A stretch of DNA of 64,000 bases, taken from an uncultured Lachnospiraceae bacterium. GTDB taxonomy: Bacteria > Bacillota > Clostridia > Lachnospirales > Lachnospiraceae. Both the position numbers and the translations under genes were made by a program. This document shows positions 9,392-17,753 of this stretch, one piece after another; positions within the stretch are counted from its first letter, which is position 1; the number at the start of each line of letters is the position of its first letter. The notes below the pieces were generated by a model. It worked only from the letters and a program-made list of their open reading frames with translations, was not told where the DNA came from and did not search any database. The stretch lies in contig CAKRJT010000007.1 of NCBI GenBank assembly GCA_934351925.1, positions 1 through 64,000 of the forward strand, given 5' to 3'.

Positions 9392-10105
9392 ATGTGGTGT
9401 CCAAAATGTAAAAATGAATATCGCGAGGGAATAAAGGTATGTGCTGACTGTGGGTGTGAGCTTGTCGAGAAACTCAATGAAGCCGCAGAATATGTAGAGG
9501 AGAACGGAGATTTTCCTGCAGACGAAGCGGGGAACATGGCTTATGATGAAGCGGAGGACGGGTTAGACGTGCCTGAGGATAGTGACATATTGGCAGATGA
9601 AGCTGAGAATACTGGGAAGAAGGACCTGGCTCCTGCGTATGTGCCAAAGCGCATTAAGTACGAGGACAACAAGTCGAGCGCGTATACGTTTCTTCTTGTG
9701 GGTGGAGTGGGCGCTGTGCTCGTGGCTCTTCATATATTCGGGGTATTCAATTTTAATCTCACACCGACATCGAAGCTTTTGACCAATATCGTGATGGGCT
9801 CGCTGTTTGTTATATTCCTGATTGTCGGAATTGTCTCGGTAAGAAACAGTGCAAAATACAGGAGGGAGGCTGCCGCCGAGGAAGCTCTCACGGAGCAGAT
9901 TAAAGCTTTTATCCGTGAGCTTTACACTACAGAGGGCATAGACAATGCCTGCAAGGTAACGGACGATCTTGGAACCTATGAGAAATGGGAACTGAGATAC
10001 CATTTTATTGAGAATCAGATAAAGGGTGAGTATCCCGAGCTGGCTGAGGACTATCTCGAGTATATTACCGGCATGATTTACAATGAGTTGTATACTGAGC
10101 AATAA
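9392..10105 (+). CDS. Zinc-ribbon membrane protein, function unknown
   Basis: The 237-residue protein opens with a zinc ribbon (WCPKCKNEYREGIKVCADCG), followed by an acidic segment rich in Glu, Asp and Ala (about 28-75). Two hydrophobic helices lie near 90-112 and 125-150, and a charged C-terminal region follows. This architecture is common in Lachnospiraceae, but I know no function for it. ATG 9392 is chosen because GGAGGAG ends six bases before it and the zinc ribbon begins immediately; an in-frame upstream start would add 17 unrelated residues overlapping the LysR gene. It may be co-transcribed with the following rlmH. Confidence 0.8.
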   Translation: MWCPKCKNEYREGIKVCADCGCELVEKLNEAAEYVEENGDFPADEAGNMAYDEAEDGLDVPEDSDILADEAENTGKKDLAPAYVPKRIKYEDNKSSAYTFLLVGGVGAVLVALHIFGVFNFNLTPTSKLLTNIVMGSLFVIFLIVGIVSVRNSAKYRREAAAEEALTEQIKAFIRELYTTEGIDNACKVTDDLGTYEKWELRYHFIENQIKGEYPELAEDYLEYITGMIYNELYTEQ

Positions 10106-10133
10106 ACATATCAAAATATAAAAAGGAGCCGCT

Positions 10134-10613
10134 ATGAGAATAACCGTAATAGCAGTTGGCAAGGTGAAGGAGAGGTTCTACCGCGATGCCATCGCCGAGT
10201 TTGGGAAACGCCTGTCAAAATATTGCAAGCTCGATATTGTCGAGGCCGCCGACGAGAAAACTCCGGATAACGCCTCCGCTGCACAGGAGCTCATGATAAA
10301 AGCCAAGGAGGGCGACCGGATACTCTCCGCAATTAAGGACGATATGTACGTTATAGCTCTCGCCATAGAGGGGAAGCAGCTCTCATCAACAGAGCTTGCT
10401 GACAAGATAGATAAGCTCGGAATATCGGGTAAGAGCTCGATTGCCTTCGTTATAGGCGGCTCGCTGGGGTTAGACGAGAGAGTGTTGAAACGCGCAGACT
10501 ACAAACTGAGCTTTTCACCGATGACATTCCCGCACCAGCTTATGAGGGTTATTCTGCTCGAGCAGGTGTACCGGTCGTATAGAATTATCGCGGGAGAACC
10601 GTATCACAAATAG
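10134..10613 (+). CDS. rlmH: 23S rRNA pseudouridine(1915)-N3-methyltransferase RlmH
   Basis: RlmH is a SPOUT-fold enzyme that methylates pseudouridine 1915 in helix 69 of 23S rRNA within the assembled ribosome, using S-adenosylmethionine. The 159-residue length is normal for the family. Visible motifs are ITVIAVGKVKE at the N terminus, FVIGGSLGLDERV (the trefoil-knot SAM site) and the C-terminal MTFPHQLMRVILLEQVYR ending in GEPYHK. Start ATG 10134 follows AAAAGGAG. A hairpin at 10659-10680 follows the gene. Confidence 0.95.
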   Translation: MRITVIAVGKVKERFYRDAIAEFGKRLSKYCKLDIVEAADEKTPDNASAAQELMIKAKEGDRILSAIKDDMYVIALAIEGKQLSSTELADKIDKLGISGKSSIAFVIGGSLGLDERVLKRADYKLSFSPMTFPHQLMRVILLEQVYRSYRIIAGEPYHK

Positions 10614-10658
10614 GATAAATCCTGGGCAGGGCAGCTCCAATGCCACGGAATGTTGGGA

Positions 10659-10680
10659 AGGGTGGTGATTTTGCCACCCT
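10659..10680 (+). terminator. Hairpin after rlmH
   Basis: AGGGTGG (10659-10665) pairs perfectly with CCACCCT (10674-10680) across an eight-base loop. The downstream T run is weak (ATTAAAGTTT), so termination may be partial. Confidence 0.5.
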
Positions 10681-10692
10681 ATTAAAGTTTAA

Positions 10693-11292
10693 TTGGAGGC
10701 AGTACTGCAAGCAGTGCTTGCTGATAACGGAACATTGCCTAAAAGTGATGATTATTACAGGGCAAAAGATGTTGAAGAAATGAATGGACATTTTTTAATG
10801 TTTAATTATATGCTGGATACCTTAGATGAGAAATTGTCTCAGGAGCTTATCAAAAGAATGCACTATGAATTAAAATCTGGAGTATTTGAGGACCGAGCCA
10901 ATGGATATGCTATCGGAGATTATAAAAAACGTCCTAATATGATGGGAATGTACAGGACAGTACTGCCGGCTGAGGTTGAGCCGGAGATGGAAAAGCTTCT
11001 GCGGTGGTATGACGAGCAGGATAAGACTCTTGAAACATTGGCGCGCTTTCATGCACGTTATGAGTCGATACATCCGTTTCAGGACGGAAACGGAAGAACG
11101 GGAAGAATGTTAATCTTCCGAGAAAGTTTGAAATATTCCGATATAGAACCCTTCATAATTTTGGACAAAAATCGTAACACCTACCTTGAAGGGTTGAAAC
11201 AATTCAGGGAGGAAGATAAGGCTGACGGGTTAGTCGCACTGATGAGAGAAGAGGCAACGGAATATTTTAGTCAATGTAAATATTTTATGTAA
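10693..11292 (+). CDS. Fic-domain protein (AMP-transferase type), probably 5'-truncated
   Basis: Fic enzymes usually transfer AMP to hydroxyl side chains of target proteins. The catalytic motif is intact (HPFQDGNGRTGR, about residues 126-137). The reading frame opens at a TTG immediately after an in-frame TAA, with no ribosome site ahead of it. The first residues (EAVLQAVLADNGTLP) already align with the helix that, in the larger family, follows the inhibitory (S/T)xxxE(G/N) motif and its start. That regulatory motif is therefore missing. Either the gene is a decayed fragment or it is an uninhibited short Fic; the lack of a good start codon favours decay. The nearest GGAGG (10695-10699) lies inside the frame. 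Confidence 0.6.
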   Translation: MEAVLQAVLADNGTLPKSDDYYRAKDVEEMNGHFLMFNYMLDTLDEKLSQELIKRMHYELKSGVFEDRANGYAIGDYKKRPNMMGMYRTVLPAEVEPEMEKLLRWYDEQDKTLETLARFHARYESIHPFQDGNGRTGRMLIFRESLKYSDIEPFIILDKNRNTYLEGLKQFREEDKADGLVALMREEATEYFSQCKYFM

Positions 11293-11330
11293 AAATAATG
11301 GTTGCAGGACATTGCAAAGGAGCAAATATA

Positions 11331-12185
11331 ATGAACAAAAAACTAAATTACAAAGAGCTTGCGAAAGAGACTCTGATTTTGACCGTGGCAGTGGCAGTCA
11401 TTGCGGCGGCGGTATACTTCTTTCTGGTGCCGAGCCATGCATCGGTCAGCAGCATTTCGGGACTTGGAATTGTGCTGTCCAATTTTATACCGCTTCCGTT
11501 GTCGGCAATCACGATGATACTCAATATAGTGCTTCTGATAATCGGATTTTTTACCTGTGGAAAAGAATTTGGGATAAAGACGGTCTACACAAGTGTGCTG
11601 CTGCCTTTATTCTTGGGACTTTTTGAGATTTTGTTCCCGGATTTCGGCTCCTTGACGGACAGCCAGGAGCTGGACGTGCTTTGCTATATTCTGGTGGTAA
11701 GTATAGGACTCAGCATACTCTTTAACCGCAACGCGTCCTCCGGAGGACTGGATATTGTCGCAAAAATTATGAACAAATATCTGCACATAGAGCTTGGGCG
11801 TGCCATGTCTTTGTCTGGAATGTGTGTGGCTCTTTCGGCCGCGTTTGTCTTCGATAAAAAGACTGTGGTTTTGAGTATCCTTGGCACCTATTTTAATGGA
11901 ATTGTTCTGGATCATTTTATTTTTGACAATAACATAAAACGCCGTGTCTGCATCATCACCGAAAAGGAGGAGGAGCTACGTCATTTTATAATAAAGGACC
12001 TGCACAGCGGAGCCACGATGTACGAGGCGATTGGCGCATACAATTTTGACAAGCATAATGAAATCATAACCATCGTGGATAAAAACGAGTACCAGAAGCT
12101 GATGAATTTTATAAATAAAGAGGATCCGAAGGCATTTATTACAGTGTATAATGTGTCGGATATGCGCTATCAGCCGAAGGTATAA
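11331..12185 (+). CDS. YitT-family membrane protein (DUF161/DUF2179)
   Basis: The 284-residue protein has five to six membrane helices (DUF161, about 10-190) followed by a cytoplasmic DUF2179 domain at the C terminus (about 205-280, VCIITEKEEELRHFI). Bacillus YitT-type proteins are widespread but have no settled biochemical role. The start is ATG 11331, with AAAGGAGC upstream. The protein is full length for the family. It begins 38 bases after the Fic gene and may simply follow it by read-through. Confidence 0.85.
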   Translation: MNKKLNYKELAKETLILTVAVAVIAAAVYFFLVPSHASVSSISGLGIVLSNFIPLPLSAITMILNIVLLIIGFFTCGKEFGIKTVYTSVLLPLFLGLFEILFPDFGSLTDSQELDVLCYILVVSIGLSILFNRNASSGGLDIVAKIMNKYLHIELGRAMSLSGMCVALSAAFVFDKKTVVLSILGTYFNGIVLDHFIFDNNIKRRVCIITEKEEELRHFIIKDLHSGATMYEAIGAYNFDKHNEIITIVDKNEYQKLMNFINKEDPKAFITVYNVSDMRYQPKV

Positions 12186-12239
12186 ACACTTGAAATCAAG
12201 ATTTGACCGGTAAATATATAGAAAATGAGGAGGATTGTT

Positions 12240-13097
12240 ATGCTGAGAATATGTACGGAACAAGAGTATGAAAAATATGCAGGTTTTGTATATGAACTTG
12301 CTTTAGACCAGACAAAATCCGGTTATCCGACTTACTGCGATGGAATTAAAACAAAAGAAATGTTTATGGAACGTGCCCGAAAGGCTTTTTTAAGTGACAC
12401 GGAATGTATTCTTCTTTTCGAATATGAAGGGGTCGTTGAAGGATGGATTCATTACTATTATTTTCCAGAAGATAATTATCTGTCTACAGAGAGTTTTAAT
12501 ATTAACCTTCATACTGAACAGGCATTACAGGAATTTCTGGAGCTGGTGCAGGAAAAGTTCAAAGGTTATGAATTGTTTTTAGGGTATCCAAAACAGAACA
12601 AAAAGGCAATAGCTTTCTTATTGGCTCATGGCTTTGAATGTATAGAGGAAGATTACAATAACTCAGTTTTCCTAAGTGAATATGAGCCGATAAGGATAAG
12701 TGATAAAGTTGTCAGCATTACAAGAGACAATTATCAATACTTTAGAGCTCTTCACAGCAATCTGGAAGGTGACATGTATTGGAACTCTGACAGAATATAT
12801 TCGGACATTGATAACTGGATTATTTTTGCTAAGATTAAGGATAATGAGGCAGATGGCTGTGTCTACTTTATGACAGCAGATGATGGATGGTTTGAAATTT
12901 TTGGAATAGATTTTAAAGACAATGTTTTTGACCCCGTGCTGTTTAGGGAACTTTTGGGAAAAGCGCTGAATGTGGCAAAGGAGCTCGGTGGAAAATACAT
13001 GACCTTTTTCTGCGATGAAGAAGGTGAAGAGACTGTAATGAAGCTTGGTTTTAAGTGTGTTGGCGGATATGTATGTTATAAAAAGATTCTTATGTAA
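12240..13097 (+). CDS. GNAT-like acetyltransferase, two tandem domains
   Basis: The 285-residue protein looks like two weak GNAT folds: about 1-140 (ILLFEYEGVVEGWIHYYYF, later FLLAHGFECIEEDY) and about 150-285 (EADGCVYFMTADDGWFEIFGID, later MKLGFKCVGGYVCYKKI). The second half keeps the typical beta strands and a C-terminal 'LGFKCVG' turn. The substrate is unknown. Start ATG 12240 follows GAGGAGG. Base composition here is more AT-rich than in the following GH78 gene. It appears to be a single-gene unit; no promoter or terminator of good quality was found. Confidence 0.7.
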   Translation: MLRICTEQEYEKYAGFVYELALDQTKSGYPTYCDGIKTKEMFMERARKAFLSDTECILLFEYEGVVEGWIHYYYFPEDNYLSTESFNINLHTEQALQEFLELVQEKFKGYELFLGYPKQNKKAIAFLLAHGFECIEEDYNNSVFLSEYEPIRISDKVVSITRDNYQYFRALHSNLEGDMYWNSDRIYSDIDNWIIFAKIKDNEADGCVYFMTADDGWFEIFGIDFKDNVFDPVLFRELLGKALNVAKELGGKYMTFFCDEEGEETVMKLGFKCVGGYVCYKKILM

Positions 13098-13165
13098 ACA
13101 AGAGCTGTGCAGCATGTTTTTATTGCTAATTGTGCTGTATTTACGGAGACAGAATGGAGGAAAAT

Positions 13166-16100
13166 ATGTCAGGCTTATACGATTTGAAAGTTAATTCAAG
13201 AAAATGTGCCATGGGTATCGATGACGACAGGATATATTTTGGCTGGAGGTTCGACACGGACGCTCATGGCGTTATGCAGCAGTCTGCCCGGGTCAGACTG
13301 TGCGAGGCTGGACAGGGCGAGGTTGTGTGGGACAGCGGCGTGTGTGAGACATCTGAGTCAGCTTATTTTATATACAAGGGTGAGAAGCTCAAGCCGGCTG
13401 CAAGATATCGCTGGACAGTGGTGGCTATGGACAATCACGGCTGTATATACTCGGGTGAATCCTGGTTCGAGACGGGGCTTATGGGGAGCTCGAAGGAGGT
13501 CTGGGACGGAGCTCAGTTTGTCGGAAGTCCGTATGACAGTGTGAATACAGACAGCCTTGCGGTATACACGATAGAGACCGGTTTCTGCGTGAGCGGCAGC
13601 GGGCGGACAGGTCTGGCTTTCAATGTGAGGGACAAGGATAACTACATGGCTGTAGAGCTGGATTTTACGTCCGGAAGCTGTCTTGTGAGAAGATACAATG
13701 ACGCCGCATGGACGGACGCAGTGCCGTTTTGCGAGACGCTTGGAAACAGTGAGGGATATAGCTTTTCTGCCACAGCTTTAAAAAATGATGGCGAAAGCGG
13801 AGTAAGCGACGAAGAAAAAAATACTGAAAATAATAAAACAGCCAATGAAAACAAGGAACAACATTCATATCACGGCAGCTTGAAAATCGGCGTTGAAGGC
13901 ACGAGGCTGTCGTTGTTTATAAATGACACAGCAGTTATTGACGGTGAGGACATACTTCCTAAAAATGCAGCATTTATGCCGCGCATTGAGGGCATGGGAA
14001 ACCTCGGCGTGGTGCAGGACGAAGGGCGCTGTGAGCTTGAAAATATTGTGATATCTTACACTGATAACGGCACGGAACATGTGATGAAAAAGTATGATGA
14101 ACTTGTTGTCGGGAACGAGTTCTATGTGTTCAATCCGGCGGGCGCAGTCTGCGTGAGAAAATGTTTTGACAGCGCAGGTCAGATTAAGCGCGCAAGACTA
14201 TACGCGACGGCGATGGGCTTCTATGATGTATACATAAATGGAGATAAGGTTAATAACAGCTTTTACAATCCGGGTTTCACGGATTACAGAAAGAGACTTA
14301 TGTACCAGACCTACGATGTGACGGACGCATTAAAGGAAGGAGAAAATGTCATAGGCGCCCTTGTGATGAAGGGCTATTACACAGGCTATGTCGGATATAC
14401 CGCGATGCCGATGGTATACGGAAGGAAGAACGCTTTCCTTGCAAAGCTTGTGATTGAGTACGCCGATGGAAGTGCAAAGACCATTGTGACCGACAAGGAT
14501 TGGGATTTTACGGACGAGGGCCAGGTTATAAATGCCGATTACCAGCAGGGCGAATATGTCGATGCGAGAAGAAAAATTGACTGGTTTGGGCGAAATTTTG
14601 TAAAATGCGGGATAATTGACTGGCCAACCAAAGTTATTCCGACCAACGGAACACTCCCGGACGATGAACCTTTTCTCATTACGGCGCAGGAGGGAGATGA
14701 AGCTGGGCTTGAGCGTGTGCTTTCCCCGATAGCGGAATGCATCGAAAATCCGACGGGGCATTTCGTGTTCGATTTCGGACAGAACATGGTCGGCACGGTG
14801 AAGCTTACGGTATGCGGAACGGGAAAAAGAGGCAGGTCGCTTAAACTTCGCTACGGTGAGATGAGCTACAAGGACGGACGGCTCTACATAGCTAACATGA
14901 GAAGCGCCGCCAACACCGACTGCTATACTATGTGCGGCGACGAAAGTGAGGAGTTCCTTCCAGGCGGAACCAGCCACGGCTTCCGATATGTCGAGATAAG
15001 CGGAAATGGCTTTACGCTTACACAGGAGGAGCTTAAGAGCACCCTCGTAAGCGTGGAGGGGCTGGTCATCACCAACACAAGGACGATGGCAGGCGGTTTC
15101 GAGTGCTCTAACGAGGATGTAAATAAGCTGCAGAGCAACATTGTGTGGGGGCAGAGAGGAAACAGTCTGTTAGTCTACACTGACTGCCCTCAGAGAAATG
15201 AGAGAATGGGCTGGACGGGCGATGCACAGGTATTTGTCGCCACGGCAGCCTACAACATGGATATCAAGAATTTTATGGAAAAATGGCTCACGGACGTCAG
15301 GGACGGACAGCTTATGTACAACCGCGACGGGGCTGTTCCCGACACGGCTCCTCTTGGCGGAGACAACAGACGTATGGGCGGCTGTGCCGGCTGGGGGGAT
15401 GCGGCTGTCATCGTTCCGTGGAAGCTGTATCTGGCGACGGGCGATATAGGTATTCTCGAGAAGAACTACGATATGATGCGCGCGTGGGTTGAGTATCAGA
15501 GCCGGACTGACAGACAGTTTGACGGTGTGAGAACCGTCGACGGCGAGAAGCTGCCGGAATGTTCAGATATATCGACGGAGGGCTATATACAGATACAGCA
15601 GTCAAGGGGAGACCATCTCACTTTCGATGCGGGAACGCCTTTCATACTCACGGCTACAGCCTATGCAGCCTACGTTGCAGGGCTTTTGGCAAAGACAGCC
15701 CGGCTTCTCGGAAAGACGGACGATGCGCTGCGCTACGAGAAGAGGCATGAGGACGTGAAAAGAGCCTTCAATGAGGCGTGGGTTAAGGAGGACGGAAGCC
15801 TTGCGTACTGGGGAGAGATGAGCAAGTCGGAGCCCGATGCGTTCGGAAATATCATAAACAGGACAAGGTACGAGGACGGCGACGATAAGACGAAGCGCCC
15901 GAGCCAGACGGCATATGCGCTTGCGCTGGATTTCGACCTTATACCTGAGGATAAGAGGAAAAAGACGGCGGCATGTCTTTTGCAGGCTGTCCGTGACAGG
16001 GATAACAGGCTGTCGGTAGGTTTTCTCGGAATAGAGCACCTCGCACCGGCTCTGTGCAAGGGCGGCTATTACGATATGGCTTTTTCGCTCCTCACCGAGA

Positions 16101-16558
16101 CGGGTTATCCGGGCTGGCTCTACAGCGTGAAGAACGGTGCGACGACGATATGGGAGCGCTGGAATTCCTATATAGCCGAGACGGGAAGCTTCGGAGATGT
16201 GTCCATGAACTCGTTCAACCATTACTCCTACGGAGCCATAGGTGAATGGCTGTTTGACACGGTAGCCGGTATCAGAACCTCAGAGGAAGCGGACGGCACA
16301 GGTTACAGGAAAATCATTCTCACACCACATGCAGGCGGGGGACTTGACTATGTGAACGCATGGCATGAGACCCCGTATGGGCGCGTCAGCTCAGCCTACA
16401 GAATAGAGAACGGAGTGCTGACCTACAACTGCCACATTCCTGCCAACACCACGGCGAAACTTATTCTGCCTGTTACCGGTGAGGAAAAAGAGCTTGTGAG
16501 CGGTGACTATAAATTCACCGTTCCGGCGAAGCTGAACGGTCAGGAGAACGCTGAGTAG
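13166..16558 (+). CDS. GH78 alpha-L-rhamnosidase with inserted beta-sandwich domain
   Basis: The 1130-residue enzyme should release terminal alpha-L-rhamnose, for example from rhamnogalacturonan. No signal peptide is visible, so it probably acts in the cytoplasm. Order: an N-terminal fibronectin-like domain (about 1-110), an inserted concanavalin-like domain (about 128-300) interrupted by a hydrophilic Asn/Glu/Lys linker, the Bac_rhamnosid_N lectin-like domain (about 325-480), and an (alpha/alpha)6 catalytic domain. Catalytic motifs are TDCPQRNERMGWTGD (near 674) and TIWERWNS (near 995), carrying the acidic residues expected of GH78. It is longer than most GH78 enzymes because of the insert. 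ATG 13166 has GGAGG five bases upstream; ATG 13154, four codons earlier, is an alternative. Confidence 0.92.
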   Translation: MSGLYDLKVNSRKCAMGIDDDRIYFGWRFDTDAHGVMQQSARVRLCEAGQGEVVWDSGVCETSESAYFIYKGEKLKPAARYRWTVVAMDNHGCIYSGESWFETGLMGSSKEVWDGAQFVGSPYDSVNTDSLAVYTIETGFCVSGSGRTGLAFNVRDKDNYMAVELDFTSGSCLVRRYNDAAWTDAVPFCETLGNSEGYSFSATALKNDGESGVSDEEKNTENNKTANENKEQHSYHGSLKIGVEGTRLSLFINDTAVIDGEDILPKNAAFMPRIEGMGNLGVVQDEGRCELENIVISYTDNGTEHVMKKYDELVVGNEFYVFNPAGAVCVRKCFDSAGQIKRARLYATAMGFYDVYINGDKVNNSFYNPGFTDYRKRLMYQTYDVTDALKEGENVIGALVMKGYYTGYVGYTAMPMVYGRKNAFLAKLVIEYADGSAKTIVTDKDWDFTDEGQVINADYQQGEYVDARRKIDWFGRNFVKCGIIDWPTKVIPTNGTLPDDEPFLITAQEGDEAGLERVLSPIAECIENPTGHFVFDFGQNMVGTVKLTVCGTGKRGRSLKLRYGEMSYKDGRLYIANMRSAANTDCYTMCGDESEEFLPGGTSHGFRYVEISGNGFTLTQEELKSTLVSVEGLVITNTRTMAGGFECSNEDVNKLQSNIVWGQRGNSLLVYTDCPQRNERMGWTGDAQVFVATAAYNMDIKNFMEKWLTDVRDGQLMYNRDGAVPDTAPLGGDNRRMGGCAGWGDAAVIVPWKLYLATGDIGILEKNYDMMRAWVEYQSRTDRQFDGVRTVDGEKLPECSDISTEGYIQIQQSRGDHLTFDAGTPFILTATAYAAYVAGLLAKTARLLGKTDDALRYEKRHEDVKRAFNEAWVKEDGSLAYWGEMSKSEPDAFGNIINRTRYEDGDDKTKRPSQTAYALALDFDLIPEDKRKKTAACLLQAVRDRDNRLSVGFLGIEHLAPALCKGGYYDMAFSLLTETGYPGWLYSVKNGATTIWERWNSYIAETGSFGDVSMNSFNHYSYGAIGEWLFDTVAGIRTSEEADGTGYRKIILTPHAGGGLDYVNAWHETPYGRVSSAYRIENGVLTYNCHIPANTTAKLILPVTGEEKELVSGDYKFTVPAKLNGQENAE

Positions 16559-16598
16559 CACGTTTCCATTACCATACTATATATTATTCGGGTCAATC

Positions 16599-16645
16599 AA
16601 AAAGCCGTACCAGGGAAGAAATTAAGTTCCGTGGTACGGCTTTTT
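16599..16645. terminator. Bidirectional terminator
   Basis: AAAAAGCCGTACCA (16599-16612) pairs with TGGTACGGCTTTTT (16632-16645). The T and A runs on the two flanks make it work for both the GH78 gene and the convergent DUF368 gene. Confidence 0.9.
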
Positions 16646-16672
16646 AGTAGAAAAAGATTTTCTAAAATATTA

Positions 16673-17560
16673 TTATTCTATGTTTTCTGTCTTTTTTCCA
16701 AACCAGTAGGTGAACCAGGTACAGCCGACGAGAAGGACGATGCCGACGATTACAGAGACGACGTTGATGTTGTTATGCCCCATCTTTGCGATAATTCCAA
16801 TCGGTGACGCGAGTATAAGACCGAGGATTGCACTGTAGGTTACTGACGGGTGCTTCTCAAACAGCCACTCGATAAGCTTCGATACGGCGAATATTCCGAC
16901 TACCACACCGATGCCGAAAGGAAGAAGTATTCCGACGCAATGAAGAAGTGCTGCTGCATCAAATGAGATGAGGGAGTCTATAAAGTCTCGTATTGTCTCG
17001 ATTATTCCCGAATAGTATCCGAGGAGCATGAGAACAAGTGAACCGCTGACACCCGGGACAACCATTGTCGCGGAGGCGATTACGCCGATGACAAAGAGCT
17101 TGATTACAAGCAGTGCGTTCAGGCTGAAGGCCGCCGAGTGTGTTTCCGTCTCACTCATAAATGCCATCGCAACTGCAAGTCCGAATAATAAGAGAAAGGC
17201 GATGACGTGCCCGATGGAGATGTGCTTTCCGTCCTTTTTAAGACTCTCCGCAGCCGGCTTGACTATGAACGGTACACCGCCGAGTATAAGTCCTATAAAA
17301 CAGAGGCTTGTAGGAAGCGGGTGGTTCTCAAGGCAGTACGGCAGTATGTAAGAGAACACACCTATTCCGGCGACCATTCCTATTGCAATAGGAAGCAGTG
17401 TGAGAATGGACTGCTTAAAATGCTTGAAGAGATTGTTGATTGCGCCGATGATTTTCTCGTAGATGCCCATGGAAACCATCATGGTTCCGCCGCTGACACC
17501 CGGAATGATGTTGGCAACGCCTACGACCATTCCCTTTAAAAGATCGATTAAAAATTTCAT
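16673..17560 (-). CDS. DUF368 polytopic membrane protein
   Basis: The 295-residue protein has about eight hydrophobic helices and the DUF368 signatures: GVANIIPGVSGGTM near the N terminus and ATMVVPGVSGSLVLMLLG in the middle, an internal repeat suggesting inverted or duplicated halves. Family members have been linked to polyprenyl-phosphate recycling or transport; that link is general family knowledge and not shown here. The start taken is the ATG at 17560 because GAGG lies six bases before it on the reverse strand; an ATG six codons earlier lacks a site. Confidence 0.85.
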   Translation of the reverse strand: MKFLIDLLKGMVVGVANIIPGVSGGTMMVSMGIYEKIIGAINNLFKHFKQSILTLLPIAIGMVAGIGVFSYILPYCLENHPLPTSLCFIGLILGGVPFIVKPAAESLKKDGKHISIGHVIAFLLLFGLAVAMAFMSETETHSAAFSLNALLVIKLFVIGVIASATMVVPGVSGSLVLMLLGYYSGIIETIRDFIDSLISFDAAALLHCVGILLPFGIGVVVGIFAVSKLIEWLFEKHPSVTYSAILGLILASPIGIIAKMGHNNINVVSVIVGIVLLVGCTWFTYWFGKKTENIE

Positions 17561-17619
17561 GTTTTTCCTCATTTCCATGTTTTTATATGTCCCCTTAGCG
17601 CGGACTTTTTTATTATAAC

Positions 17620-17648
17620 TTGAGTGGACTGTTTATTCAACCTATATT
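17620..17648 (+). promoter_or_regulatory. Possible sigma-A promoter upstream of spoIIIA
   Basis: TTGAGT (17620-17625) and TATATT (17643-17648) are 17 bases apart. It may provide basal expression of spoIIIAA or be fortuitous; the sporulation-type promoter just downstream is the likelier control. Confidence 0.35.
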
Positions 17649-17675
17649 TTGGCTAAGAAAAAGACAAATCTTTTC

Positions 17676-17704
17676 GCATTAATGAAACATGCCCCGCATA
17701 ATAT
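17676..17704 (+). promoter_or_regulatory. Candidate sigma-E promoter of the spoIIIA operon
   Basis: GCATTAA (17676-17682), 14 bases, then CATAATAT (17697-17704) partly match the Bacillus sigma-E pattern (KMATATT and CATACAMT). spoIIIA is a known sigma-E operon in Bacillus. A small GC-rich hairpin (GCGGG/CCCGC, 17719-17731) lies between it and the GGAGGAGG site of spoIIIAA. Confidence 0.4.
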
Positions 17705-17753
17705 GTGTTAAGCGGAGGGCGGGAACCCCGCAGCAAAGCAAGGAGGAGGTAAA

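Noticed and set aside
14330..16222. Long reverse-strand open frames inside the GH78 gene
   Set aside because: They are by-products of the codon bias of the GH78 gene; their translations are rich in Ser, Arg and His and lack any family motif.
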